Source: Nemertoderma westbladi
Taxonomy: Eukaryota; Xenacoelomorpha; Nemertodermatida; Nemertodermatidae
Direction: 5' to 3'
Assembly (NCBI GenBank): GCA_032718475.1
Contig: JAUCBJ010001884.1
Location: forward strand, 19,475-83,474
DNA: 64,000 nucleotides
Shown: piece by piece, positions 31,485-40,991 of the stretch
How the letters are laid out: each line of letters starts with the position of its first letter
Position numbering within the stretch: position 1 is the first letter of the stretch
Translations under genes and position numbers: made by a program
The notes under the pieces: generated by a model
Seen by the model: only the letters and a program-made list of their open reading frames with translations
Told to the model about the DNA's origin: nothing
The model's database searches: none

Positions 31485-34400
31485 GCTGACGATTTGTTGT
31501 GATGTTGTTTATTCCCGGCCAGTAGACTGCGGACCGCGCTCTTTGTTTCGTCCGCGTCATACCCTGGTGGGCAGCGTGTAGGCGTTCTAGAATTTCGGCT
31601 CGTTTCGCACTAGGTATAACCAGGCGTGGACCATATAATACCAGGCCGTTATCTACGGAGAGTTCGTTATGTATGGATTTAAATTGCTGGACGAATCCGG
31701 AGGTGTGGTTTTCAGTTGTGAATCCGCTTAGGATTTCAGTAACTAATTGCTGATAGGCCTTATCGTTTAAGGCTACCTTCCGGATTTCCTCGATAACGGG
31801 GTCTGTTGTAGGTGGTTCTAGAACGTTTTTAGGATCTAAGTCCCGAGTATTAGTTAATGCTATCCGTATAGCTGCTATGGTTCTTGTGACATCGTCATCT
31901 TCCTTTAATAATTCATCAGTGGTATCGGGGTCATCCACTGGAGCTCGGCTGAGACAGTCTGCAATTTTATTGTCTTTACCTTTTTGCCACACTAATTCAA
32001 ATTGATATTTCGATTGCAGCTGAGCTTTAATTCGCTGGAGTTTTGTATTATCGACTTGATCCAGGGTTTGTTTATTGAAGATTGAAAGTAAAGGCCGATG
32101 GTCAGTCATAACTTTAAAACTTTCTAATCCAGCTAAATATAGGTGGCATTTACTCATTGCATATTTTATAGCAATGGCTTCCAATTCTATTGTGGCATAC
32201 CGGGTTTCGGCGTCCGATATAAATCGGCTTCCACAGGCAATGAGCTTCCATTTATTATTATTATTTTGCAGTAAATCGAAGCCAAATCCGTGCAATCGAC
32301 TGGCGTCTACTTCTAACCGTGTTTCAGCGTGCGGATCGAAGGGTACCAGGATTGGAGGTTTTAGAAGTGCGTATTTAACAGCCTCGAATGCATTATCATG
32401 CATTATTTCCCATGTAAAATGGTTGCGAGTTCGTAGTAACTCGCGCAACGGAGTCGCTGCAGCGCTGACTTCCGAGGAAAAGCAACCGAGTTGGTTAACG
32501 AGTCCCATAAAACTTCTGAGTTCACTTATGTTAGTTGGTTTGGGAAACTCGGAGATTGCCTTTACTTTGTTGGGGTCTGCCTCGATGCCGTTGTGTGAAA
32601 CGATATATCCTGCGAACTTTACTCGTTCTTGAGCGAAGTTGAACTTTTCAGGATGGAGGGTGATGCCAAAATCCCGACAGCGTTGTAGAACCGAACGAAC
32701 GCGTTCAACGTGAGTGTCAAACTCGACATCCTCGATGAGTAGGTCGTCTACGATTTTATTTATGTTGGCCATACCCTCAAAAGCCATGTCTCCCCTATAA
32801 TTATATGAGTCCCCGGTGGATATGAAGCCCATCGGGGCCCGGCAGTACCGGAACCGGCCCCACGGCGTTAAGAAGGTAGTGAGGTCTCGCGATTCTTCCG
32901 CCAACTCGACTTGCCAATAACCAGACTTAGCGTCAATTTTTGTGAAATAACGCGCGTCTGGTGTGCGGTCTGAGACAACGTCGAAAGGAGTTTTGGCATT
33001 GTGTATAGTTCGTTTCACCTGATTATTTAATTTGGTAAGGTCAACCGTGATACGAATTTCATCCGGTCGACCGGGTTTGGGGCAAACAACCATGGGATGA
33101 CACCAATCTGTGGCCCGGTCACCCACCCGTTCAATGATGCCTTTGTCCAACATGTCGTTGAGTTCGGCGTGGGCTTTATCTCTGTAGGCGTAGGGTATAG
33201 AGCGGGTGGCGTAGATGCACAAAGGTTTTGCACCTTCCTTGACTTCTATAGTCATAGGGGGACCCAGCATCGGTTTAAGTTGGCCTTTGATGGCAAAGAC
33301 GTCACTAAACTCTTCCAGAAGTTTTTGTTTTATTTTGTCTACGAGTTCAGCATCTATGTTAATAGGTGCAACCACTTTATTTTCCTTCACTAAATGGAGT
33401 GGTGTGGGGAATTCGTCGTGGACGATGTTGAAGGCTTTACAAGCTGTAAAGGAAAGATAAATATCTTTAATTCCGTCACAAATATAAACCCATTCGTTGT
33501 AACGCATGTTTTCAATCTGTAGAGTTAGTTTTAAACGTCCTATACATTTTATTGGATTGCTGTTTATTGCTTCCAGTGGCTCGTCTAATTCTCTAAGTTT
33601 ATTTATAGATATACCGAGGCGATTTAGAATACCGATTCCGCCAGCGGTGACGTCTGCGCCGGTGTCTGCAATGCAAGCGCTTGTTGTTAGCAGTTTCCCC
33701 GTACCGGTATGCACGAATTGTACGGAGATGCGAGGTTTACCGGCCTCCCGGGCTAGTTCGCGTGGTTCGACGCCAATTTTCGCGAGGGAAATCGCACCGG
33801 AAGTTGTCTTCTTTGGTTGGCGACATAGATGGGTGAAGTGGCCGATACGTTCGCATTTTTTGCATTCGCGGCCGATGGCTTTACACGGTTTATCTTTCTC
33901 GTGAGGCCAAACTCCACCACATTTCCAGCAGCGATTATTGTCTCGTATTTGTGGATGGGGTTTGAATTGTCGACCTTTACTGGAGCTCCGTTGGCTATCT
34001 GACTTACTAAAATTACGCCCTCGGTTCTGAGGTTTAACTGCGTTAACTTTGTATGTCAGTCGTTGATCTTCCCGAACAGCCAGCTCCCGATTACGGCAAA
34101 AATCGACAGTTTCATCGCGGGATAGGGCAGGCCTTTTACCCAAAAGTTCCTGACGTACCTCCTCATCCCGTATACCGCAAACTATTAAAGTGGAGATCCA
34201 GTCCTCCTTTGTCATAACTTCGATGTTTGCGTCATCCACCAGTTCGCACAACTGAATGTAGTAATCGTCGAACGACTGTTTTTCTTCCTGTTTAGTCCGT
34301 ACCAGTTTGTAACGGTCTACAGTTATATTCTGTTGTGCGCGGAGGTGTTCCCGTATTTTTACGAGGATTTCGTCCGTTGACAGTCGGGTATCTTGAGGAA

Positions 34401-35040
34401 TTTTGACAGCATAATGCATCCGGTTTAGGAAATCAGGGCTGCAGTATGAAAAGAACGTTGCCACCTGATCTTCCATAGGTTTGCTGTCGAGTTTTGTCAC
34501 CCGGGCATAATTGCGCCATGTTGTCTCCCACCGTTTAAATGTTTTGTAGGAAACGTCATCCTCGATAATGTTTGGCGGGTGTACAGTGAGTTTGGTTGCC
34601 TCGCGGTCTTGGGGACGTCTGGAGCTTCCGTGCGTTGCCGATCCCGGGCCCGCAGCTGCTATTACGTCGCGCTCTTCCCGCAATCCCTCAAGTAAACGCT
34701 GTTGGTTTTGATCGACGAGGTAGAGGAGTTGTCTGTGCTCTTCCGCCCGTTCTCGTCGTTCAACCCGCTGTTCTTCCATTCGTTTAGCATCCTGGTCGAC
34801 AAAGTGCGCGAGGAGTTTAGCTAAATCGGAACCTCCGACTTCTCCGGTTTGTTCAGGTTCTGATTCTGCTCCTTCTACGAACTTTAGCAACCGTTTTCTA
34901 AGAACCGTTGTTGCCGTTCTGTCGCTGTACTTAATTCCGGCATTTGCGAGGTGTGCTTTAATAGTTGCCCGGTCAAGGTGTTCTATCGAAGCTGGATCAA
35001 TTTCCCACGTTTCATCCTGGGTTGGGAGTTCGTCCATCAC
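31399..35040 (-). CDS. Gypsy Gag-protease-RT-RNase H polyprotein
   Basis: 1213 codons. The N-terminus has a SAP-like segment (LDRATIKAHLANAGIKY, about 20-50), then coiled-coil and a Gag capsid-like region. From residue 371 come zinc knuckles (CWKCGGVWPHEKDKPC, CKKCERIGHFTHLC). The protease motif is ADTGADV at D459. RT contains the catalytic pair IVDDLLI at D765-D766, with Val in place of the common Tyr-x. RNase H has EVDASRLHGFGFDLL. The frame then enters the integrase zinc region (HAAHQGMTRTKQRARSAVYWPG) and is lost at about 31500. Gag and Pol are fused in one frame. Domain order matches Metaviridae. Confidence 0.93.
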   Translation of the reverse strand: MMDELPTQDETWEIDPASIEHLDRATIKAHLANAGIKYSDRTATTVLRKRLLKFVEGAESEPEQTGEVGGSDLAKLLAHFVDQDAKRMEEQRVERRERAEEHRQLLYLVDQNQQRLLEGLREERDVIAAAGPGSATHGSSRRPQDREATKLTVHPPNIIEDDVSYKTFKRWETTWRNYARVTKLDSKPMEDQVATFFSYCSPDFLNRMHYAVKIPQDTRLSTDEILVKIREHLRAQQNITVDRYKLVRTKQEEKQSFDDYYIQLCELVDDANIEVMTKEDWISTLIVCGIRDEEVRQELLGKRPALSRDETVDFCRNRELAVREDQRLTYKVNAVKPQNRGRNFSKSDSQRSSSKGRQFKPHPQIRDNNRCWKCGGVWPHEKDKPCKAIGRECKKCERIGHFTHLCRQPKKTTSGAISLAKIGVEPRELAREAGKPRISVQFVHTGTGKLLTTSACIADTGADVTAGGIGILNRLGISINKLRELDEPLEAINSNPIKCIGRLKLTLQIENMRYNEWVYICDGIKDIYLSFTACKAFNIVHDEFPTPLHLVKENKVVAPINIDAELVDKIKQKLLEEFSDVFAIKGQLKPMLGPPMTIEVKEGAKPLCIYATRSIPYAYRDKAHAELNDMLDKGIIERVGDRATDWCHPMVVCPKPGRPDEIRITVDLTKLNNQVKRTIHNAKTPFDVVSDRTPDARYFTKIDAKSGYWQVELAEESRDLTTFLTPWGRFRYCRAPMGFISTGDSYNYRGDMAFEGMANINKIVDDLLIEDVEFDTHVERVRSVLQRCRDFGITLHPEKFNFAQERVKFAGYIVSHNGIEADPNKVKAISEFPKPTNISELRSFMGLVNQLGCFSSEVSAAATPLRELLRTRNHFTWEIMHDNAFEAVKYALLKPPILVPFDPHAETRLEVDASRLHGFGFDLLQNNNNKWKLIACGSRFISDAETRYATIELEAIAIKYAMSKCHLYLAGLESFKVMTDHRPLLSIFNKQTLDQVDNTKLQRIKAQLQSKYQFELVWQKGKDNKIADCLSRAPVDDPDTTDELLKEDDDVTRTIAAIRIALTNTRDLDPKNVLEPPTTDPVIEEIRKVALNDKAYQQLVTEILSGFTTENHTSGFVQQFKSIHNELSVDNGLVLYGPRLVIPSAKRAEILERLHAAHQGMTRTKQRARSAVYWPGINNITTNRQRVTEMFRRLRRSNQTSKRWRTSIRRIQL

Positions 35041-35206
35041 GCAAATTAAATATGTTTTTTTAATATATGAAATTTCAAATTATTACCGGTAATTATTAAG
35101 CAAGCATAGTCAGAACGTGCAGAAGTGCAGTCGATCGATGATCGATCGGTGATATTGCAGTGCAGTTTATTGCGTAAGTTCAAGCGCAGCGCGGTACTGG
35201 TACTGC

Positions 35207-35224
35207 GCCTATCTCACTGCGCCA
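35207..35224 (-). promoter_or_regulatory. Primer-binding site of gypsy element
   Basis: On the minus strand TGGCGCAGTGAG begins immediately after the 5' LTR, as expected for pairing with a tRNA 3' CCA end. The tRNA species is not determined. Confidence 0.7.
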
Positions 35225-35415
35225 TGGTATGTCCGGCTGTCCGGTACATAGCCAGACATCTGTAGCCTGTAGGCTGAGGTAAAAGTGGATGCTGGAGCGA
35301 CACAACCGGTCAGTATAATATAATATAAGCAGAATGCAAGCAAGATATGTAGGCCCGTGCCATAGACAGTAAGGGGGAATAATGAAATAGGCCTATACTG
35401 TATATATCCATACCA
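35225..35415 (-). repeat. 5' LTR of nested gypsy element
   Basis: Partner of 30436-30626; the target duplication AGACC follows at 35416-35420. Confidence 0.93.
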
Positions 35416-35420
35416 AGACC

Positions 35421-36645
35421 AACTAGTTTTCCTATTAGTATACCGACCCGGAAGGAGACAACTTACGAGATCCCTATAGTTGAACACCCGGAGATCATTT
35501 CGAACCTGGACTTCCTCCCATCGGTTACCTTTGGTGATGTGTTAGAGTCAGCCGAGTTGCGTAAAGTAATAGTTCAAAAAATCGTACGCAACGTGCCTCC
35601 ACATATTACGGACTTTAAGGAAGTGGATCGCGCGGGGACGGATATCGCACCTTGTATCTTGCGAGGATATCTGACGAGAACGATTCGATTATGGATCGGA
35701 GTTGGAACGTTTGAGACCGACACCGATATCACGACCAATTGGACCGGTAAACCTATTAGTTTCGATGATGAAAAGTCGATTGGGAGAATTTGGAACCCTA
35801 CCGACGATTTACTCGACGATTGGGACGTGACTAGCCGATCTCTAAAGGAGAATGGTTATATGTTTTACGATGATGAAGGAGGAAGCCATCAGCAAAGCCT
35901 CACTTCGAAGACTATACAGATTAGAGCACCAGATGGCGTGTTACATGTCTTCAGCCGACAGAGGAGTGATAGAAAGATGCCTATGCCGGAAGGAACGACG
36001 CAAAGACACGCGATGATAAAACGGATAGTTAAATCCATGGACCTGGCTTGTAGCATAGAAGCTAGGATATTACCAAAGGCCGTGCGAGACGTTGTGTTGG
36101 ACAAGAGCATCGTCAAGATCGGATCCGGTGTACGGGATGACCTTATTAGCGACTTTGCAGGGATGCCCACGGAAGAGGACCGATTGCCTACGCCATACGT
36201 GGATACTAGACCATTGTTGCTTTGGGCTATCGAGCAAGGATATTTTAGGGAGTATAACACGCTAAAAACTGGGACGGGTTATATCTCATATCTAATGTTC
36301 AGTTGGGATTACAAGGAGAGTAAGAGGAGCAAATACACGGATGTATACGGAGAGGGAGATACCCCCGGCGTAAACGAGTTCGAGTCACAGTTGAAGTGGC
36401 GAGGTTGCGTGTATTGGGCGATTACTTCACCTCCGCGAATAATCTTGCAATACTATTTAGCGATAGAATCTTCGGTTAACGTTTGTTTCATCGCGGATGT
36501 AGTATCCAGAACCCTAAAGCGACACCCGTTATGTCTCGGCGAAGGACATACCTTTTACGATGGAGGAAGGACGCATACTGATGTATTCCGACGATTTCTC
36601 CAACCCTTTTATAACACCGATGCGCACTGCGAAGTTTTCACGTGA
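35421..36645 (+). CDS. ORF2 third segment, unknown function
   Basis: The ORF2 frame resumes in phase after the gypsy element and stays open for about 408 codons to TGA 36643-36645. Conserved-looking stretches include WIGVGTFETDTDITTNWTGK, RPLLLWAIEQGYFREYNTLK and CLGEGHTFYDGGRTH. It is a mixed-composition, globular-looking protein without membrane segments, signal peptide or any catalytic motif I recognise. The TGA could come from CGA by CpG deamination (followed by GCG). The same frame continues open for 22 codons to the next ATG. An envelope role is unlikely. A structural or regulatory protein specific to this element group is possible, but that is a guess. Confidence 0.7.
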
Positions 36646-37014
36646 GCGGGACTTAGCGTTTTCAGGGACGTCTATCTCACTCACGCGGGAAGTCTAGTCG
36701 ACAGACCGTCGATGTTAACGTTAGTACCCTACGACGGGGAACGCCACGCGGAATTCGAACGCCCGGAAGGATCCTGGAAGGCTCGCGAGCCTACCGCCCA
36801 TCACGACAATGTGGATCCGACCGAGTTGGCGCTAATAGACGAACCGTTGCGGCAACTCATAGAGATAGAGGAGAACCTTCCGAGGAAGACGCGAACTGAG
36901 ATACGCGAGTTGGAGAAAAGCGATGCCATGGTTTGTGTACAACCTACGGAGACGAACATACCGACTGACCCGGATGATGAGAATTATCACGTGGACGGTA
37001 GCGCTCGCCGGTAG
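36646..37014 (+). CDS. ORF2 fourth segment, acidic
   Basis: In frame with the previous segment. An ATG at 36712 gives 100 codons of acidic protein (MLTLVPYDGERHAEFERPEG), with a hairpin word at 36776 read WKAREP. It ends at TAG 37012-37014, after which the frame is again open. No family recognised. Confidence 0.6.
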   Translation, partial: AGLSVFRDVYLTHAGSLVDRPSMLTLVPYDGERHAEFERPEGSWKAREPTAHHDNVDPTELALIDEPLRQLIEIEENLPRKTRTEIRELEKSDAMVCVQPTETNIPTDPDDENYHVDGSARR

Positions 37015-37722
37015 ACGGTGCACCCCGACAACAAGAATACTTGGAACTTTCAAACTGTGGTGAACAAGATTACCGCCGGAGAATTCGATAAACTGCGAGT
37101 TGAACAGCGGAATCGAGGAGCCTGGCATTCGATAGCTTGGGCATACCGGAGCGCATTTTATCACAAACGCGTAACCTCGTGTATTCTGGACGAGACCGAC
37201 GTTTTGCGTGAGACTGGCTTCAAGGCCACGTCGTTAGCAGAGAAGACGCGTCACCCACAGGATGATCAGCAATTTCGTATACTCAAAGCCCAGAAGGCCG
37301 GACAAGAGATAAAGAAGATAGTAAATGTCGCCGAGAGGACGACATCGAAGTCGCAAATCCGGATGACTCGGGGCACGGTTTCCCTCGCTAGAGAACCACG
37401 CGGAGGGACGGGATACGCTTTGCCGGAACCCATTAGGATTCAAACGACGTCAGAGAGCGAGGTGTCAGCGGACGGAACAGTCCCACCCTTTCGACTTCCT
37501 CATAGCGTTGTGGAGACTCGATCCGATGTTAAGCCGACAGTTGGAATCGGACGAGGATTTAGAGGATTGAGCGCACGACGGATGTGCGAAACTCCCGTCG
37601 TCCCCTTTCCTAGCGTTTTGGAACCACCGACAACTCGACGCCGAAGTCCGAGCCCAGTTCGACCTCGACCACCACCCAATCGCAATAGAGGACGTGGACG
37701 AGCCCGCTCAGCAAAGGAATAG
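37015..37722 (+). CDS. ORF2 fifth segment with basic Arg/Pro-rich tail
   Basis: About 235 codons after the TAG at 37012. The first part (WNFQTVVNKITAGEFDKLRVEQ, AWAYRSAFYHKRV) looks globular. The end is strongly basic and Pro/Ser/Arg-rich (RRSPSPVRPRPPPNRNRGRG), typical of nucleic-acid binding or nuclear targeting. After TAG 37720-37722 the same frame is open for 50 more codons to TAG 37871-37873, and two hairpin words in that extension are both read EGLRAY. Function unknown. Confidence 0.65.
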   Translation, partial: TVHPDNKNTWNFQTVVNKITAGEFDKLRVEQRNRGAWHSIAWAYRSAFYHKRVTSCILDETDVLRETGFKATSLAEKTRHPQDDQQFRILKAQKAGQEIKKIVNVAERTTSKSQIRMTRGTVSLAREPRGGTGYALPEPIRIQTTSESEVSADGTVPPFRLPHSVVETRSDVKPTVGIGRGFRGLSARRMCETPVVPFPSVLEPPTTRRRSPSPVRPRPPPNRNRGRGRARSAKE

Positions 37723-37873
37723 GAAAGCGAGAAGAAGGAAGGCTTGCGAGCCTATATTTATATTCGGATATTATATTTCGACACTATATTTGGGTATTTA
37801 TATCGGACATTATATTTGAATGTTGGGTTTGGAAGAACAAGATATGGAAAGGAAGGCTTGCGAGCCTACCGTT

Positions 37874-38344
37874 AGCAATTAGTGCTCAGGAGAAGATATC
37901 CAGACCAGCAGGACGAACTTTCATATCGTCAAAGGGACACTTTAAGACTTATTTGGAAGTTATTAGCGCTTTATGTTTATTTTATATTTGAACTGATTTA
38001 ATTTGGTGGAAGTTTATTATGTATATTTACAATATATAAAGATTTATTGAAAGAAGTTACAATTATTTGTTCGATTTGTTTTGATTTATTTGTTCTGATT
38101 TGTTTAATTTGTTTATCTTGATAACCGAAAGCATTTTGTATTTTAGGCACTAAAGTTAATTGGTAAATTTGTATTTGTATGTACGATCGATTGTATTTAC
38201 GCCGTATCTGCAATATTAAGTATGCAATAATTAGATAGTGATTATTTTATATTTTAGGTCCCACCAGTAGATTTAGAAGTAGTTTGTAAATATTTTGTAT
38301 TTCGATTGGTGAAAACAGTCTTACTTACTGTTTTCATGGAGCGG
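37874..38344. other. 3' untranslated region before the 3' LTR
   Basis: AT-rich with no frame. The bases before the LTR (tttcatggagcgg) include only a weak purine run, so the polypurine tract is uncertain. Confidence 0.5.
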
Positions 38345-40991
38345 TGATGAATTATTTCACTATAAGATAGCATTTGTAGTTTAACTTTAACGTAAAAACT
38401 TTCGAAAATCCGACGCATTTTGATTAAGTTACAGTAATGTAATATGCCTATTCATATTTGTATACATAAAACCCCTAGTTACTCTCGTGGCGTAGTGGTC
38501 AGATGGTTAAGGCGTTGGTTACATTACAGATAGGTTACGAGTTCGAATCCCGGTCGGGAAATTTGTATTTTGGGGCCATTTATTTTCATTTGGTACAGAT
38601 TGGTAAGCCAATGAGGTGCGTACAACGTATCGAACGATGAGTTGGGCCAATCATAGGGCATGAAATATCTTATTGCTCCAATGTGAGGCCATCGAATACT
38701 CTCGAAGGTTCTAGTGGATTCTATGTCCCAGATTTAGTATATAAAGGGCTGGTTTGCCTTCGGTTATCACACACATTTGTACTTCACTACTTCTTACTTA
38801 CTCTTGTAAACTTGCTGCACTAGTTGCACTAATCATTTCGTTATACTTTGTTGGTTTCTTGTTGAAACTATTGTAATTCTGTTTGATAAATCTTTTGCTA
38901 AACTGTAAATACACTGCAAACTCCTGAACATGTTTTCTTTTGGTCCAACCTTGGGACAGCCAAACATCGGGAAGATGGCAGCCTAGACCGTTAGGCCGTC
39001 AGCAACGCAGGGGAAAGATGTCCACAACACGCTAGCGCCCACATTGGATTTGACCGCGCACCCCCTTCGCCCTTCGTAATACTCCACTTGCCATGCAGCG
39101 CCCGCTTTATGAGGAAGGTAAGACTTTGTTCGACGCCCTTGCCCGCCGTAAGACCTATAGATCAGGGTAAGCGTGACGCCGTCCTGGACGCCGCAAAATT
39201 TAGGATCAAATAATTATATTTAGGCAGAAACCCCCTTTGTCAGTCCTGCATTTACTACTGTTCAATATTTAAATAATCCAATGGAAACAAAGATACTTGA
39301 ATCATGAGACGTGAATTTTAAGTTTACTTTTTATTCATCCTCTGTGTTTGTATGTGAAAGAGCCGAATATTATTTATTACCAGTGCTGTATGTAGAGATA
39401 TGAGTTTCCGATTCTGTTATTACATTTGTCTGATAATCAGATACCTGACATATACCGATACTTGCCTAACAACTCAACCCTACCGGACCTGAAATGAAAA
39501 ATCATTGTTATCAGGACTGCTACGCGTGGCACCTACGCGTAGCACCTACGCGTGGTTTCAAAATACCTACGCGTAGTTCCAAAATAACTACGCGTAGTTT
39601 TAAAACACCTACGCGTTGTTGTTAAAAAGGCAGTAAGTCTGGCCCTACCGGTAAATGACAGGAATGGAAGTTACAAACTACGCGTAGCTACGCGTAGCTA
39701 CGCGTAGGCCTACGCGTAGCTACGCGTAGGCCTACGCGTAGGTCGAAAAGATTTACCCCGAACTATTGCCATTCGTCAGTACGCGAGTACATAGGTACGG
39801 ACAGCATATGTTCCATAATTTAGTGATTCGTAGTACTGACTGTTTGGTACCGGTTCGCTTTGTAGAACATACATTAGTACCCCCCCCCCCCCTGCCTGAA
39901 GTTAGTTATTTGATCAGGCAAGGAGTATTTCTGCTACCGGCACACCGCTTGGCCTAGCACCTAGGGAGGTTTTATTAATATCCTACCGCGCCTTGCCACG
40001 TACTGATAGGTATTGCTGCTAACTACCGCGGCAACAAAGTTCTAGAATCAAATTTGTATACCAGATCAGCTAACGTACGGTAGCGATTAACCCCTATTTC
40101 TTATCTTACAACCAGAATCTGGTATTAGTGCCGATCACGGGTGTAGTTACTAACACCGTGGTTACCCATTGAGTTGTGGATAGGAAGGAGAGAGCTTTGA
40201 CGTCATTTGTAAGTATAAAGTTCTACAAACGCGACCAGCTTATTTTAGTAGCTAGCGCATGGCTGCATGGTATCATTTCGGTCAGAAAATCACTAAAACC
40301 TAGTGAAAAGATATACACCAAAATTGTTTTATTTGTAACACACCCACACACACACGCCCTACAGCCCTAAAACATATTTACCCTTAGAGTTCTACTAGTT
40401 ATAGCGTACTATATATTACTTTAGGCAGAATTTATCTGTATTTGTAAATTAGGATCTGATATTTAGTTACGGCAATAGGGAGTATTTCATTTTCGTTATT
40501 AAACTGTTGTTTTCTGCTCAGCAGTATTGTTACATTAGGCACGACCCTCTTTCGACTGATTTAGGACTGAATCAGTGTTGTTACGCTAGGTCTGTTAACC
40601 CACTAGCTCGTATATAAACCATATAAATCACACCGCGGCAAGTTACGGTATTTAGGACTGTCAGCGATAGTTAGGATTCGCTGCGCGGGGATTGTTTTCC
40701 CGTGAGTTTGGTCTGTTACTGTAACTGTACATCTGCCTCACCGGTTAGAGGACAGCTGTATCCTTTTGTCTAGTTCGTAGGCATTAGACCCGCTCACGTA
40801 CATAGAATAGACACTAGGCTCTGTTCCTCGCCAGTAGTAGTTTGTGTATTGTATCTGTTTGTTTAGATATCCTGGACTGGGATTTGTTGTCAGATACTGT
40901 ACGAGCCCGTATACATTACTAGATCTTACGGTAAGATACATCGTTACTAGGATCCGGTAAGCGGTATACTACTGGACAGCTGGACCTTACA
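38345..40991 (+). repeat. 3' LTR of giant BEL element
   Basis: Matches 16133-18269 with about a dozen substitutions. It is longer by 510 bp because of the block at 39250-39759, and it has several small insertions. The tRNA-like segment (38482-38561) and TATA box (38738-38746) are kept. The right target duplication CCTGG follows at 40992-40996. Confidence 0.92.
39250..39759. repeat. LTR-specific insert with ACGCGT palindrome cluster
   Basis: A 510-bp block present only in the 3' LTR, in place of 35 bp in the 5' LTR. Between 39520 and 39742 it carries twelve ACGCGT cores, mostly in the decamer CTACGCGTAG, the last six nearly back to back with a GGCC spacer. No target duplication or terminal repeat of a known transposon is evident at its edges. 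Confidence 0.8.

Larger units (their letters stand above)
30436..35415 (-). mobile_element. Nested Ty3/gypsy retrotransposon, 4980 bp
   Basis: The two 191-bp LTRs (30436-30626 and 35225-35415) begin TGGTATG and end CATACCA and appear to differ at one base. AGACC is duplicated outside (30431-30435 and 35416-35420). Coding is on the minus strand, so the right-hand LTR is the 5' one. A primer-binding site and a polypurine tract are in their expected places. The element interrupts ORF2 of the giant element in antisense. Near-identical LTRs mean a recent insertion, although its integrase is internally deleted. Confidence 0.95.
19492..37870 (+). repeat. Dispersed 20-bp hairpin word, 13 copies
   Basis: Consensus GGAAGGCTYGCGAGCCTACC, whose core AGGCTCGCGAGCCT is a perfect palindrome. 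Copies start at 19492, 20676, 21677, 21770, 24295, 24373, 24451, 27151, 29093, 30245, 36776, 37737 and 37851, all in the same orientation and all inside the giant element, none in its LTRs or in the nested gypsy. Coding copies are read in three frames: GRLASLP, EGLRAY and WKACEP. Three copies lie outside main frames (29093, 37737, 37851). The 27151 copy has CCCGTGGG in the stem, a paired change that keeps the hairpin. Confidence 0.9.
16133..40991 (+). mobile_element. Giant BEL/Pao-type LTR retrotransposon, 24.9 kb
   Basis: Bounded by two long direct repeats that start TG and end CA, with CCTGG immediately outside both ends (16128-16132 and 40992-40996), a 5-bp target duplication. Plus-strand order inside: Gag, protease, RT, RNase H (19951-26340), Pro/Asp linker and integrase (26341-28737), then an unrecognised second frame (29474-37722). 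RT, protease and integrase are of BEL/Pao type. Removing the nested gypsy element and its duplication (4985 bp) leaves about 19.9 kb, against a usual family size of roughly 6-9 kb. Several in-frame stops make this copy probably non-autonomous. The LTRs differ by about a dozen substitutions plus a few indels, so the insertion is fairly recent. Confidence 0.92.

Noticed and set aside
29474-37722. ORF2 as an envelope gene
   Set aside because: No signal peptide, transmembrane segment or furin-like site is visible in any segment.
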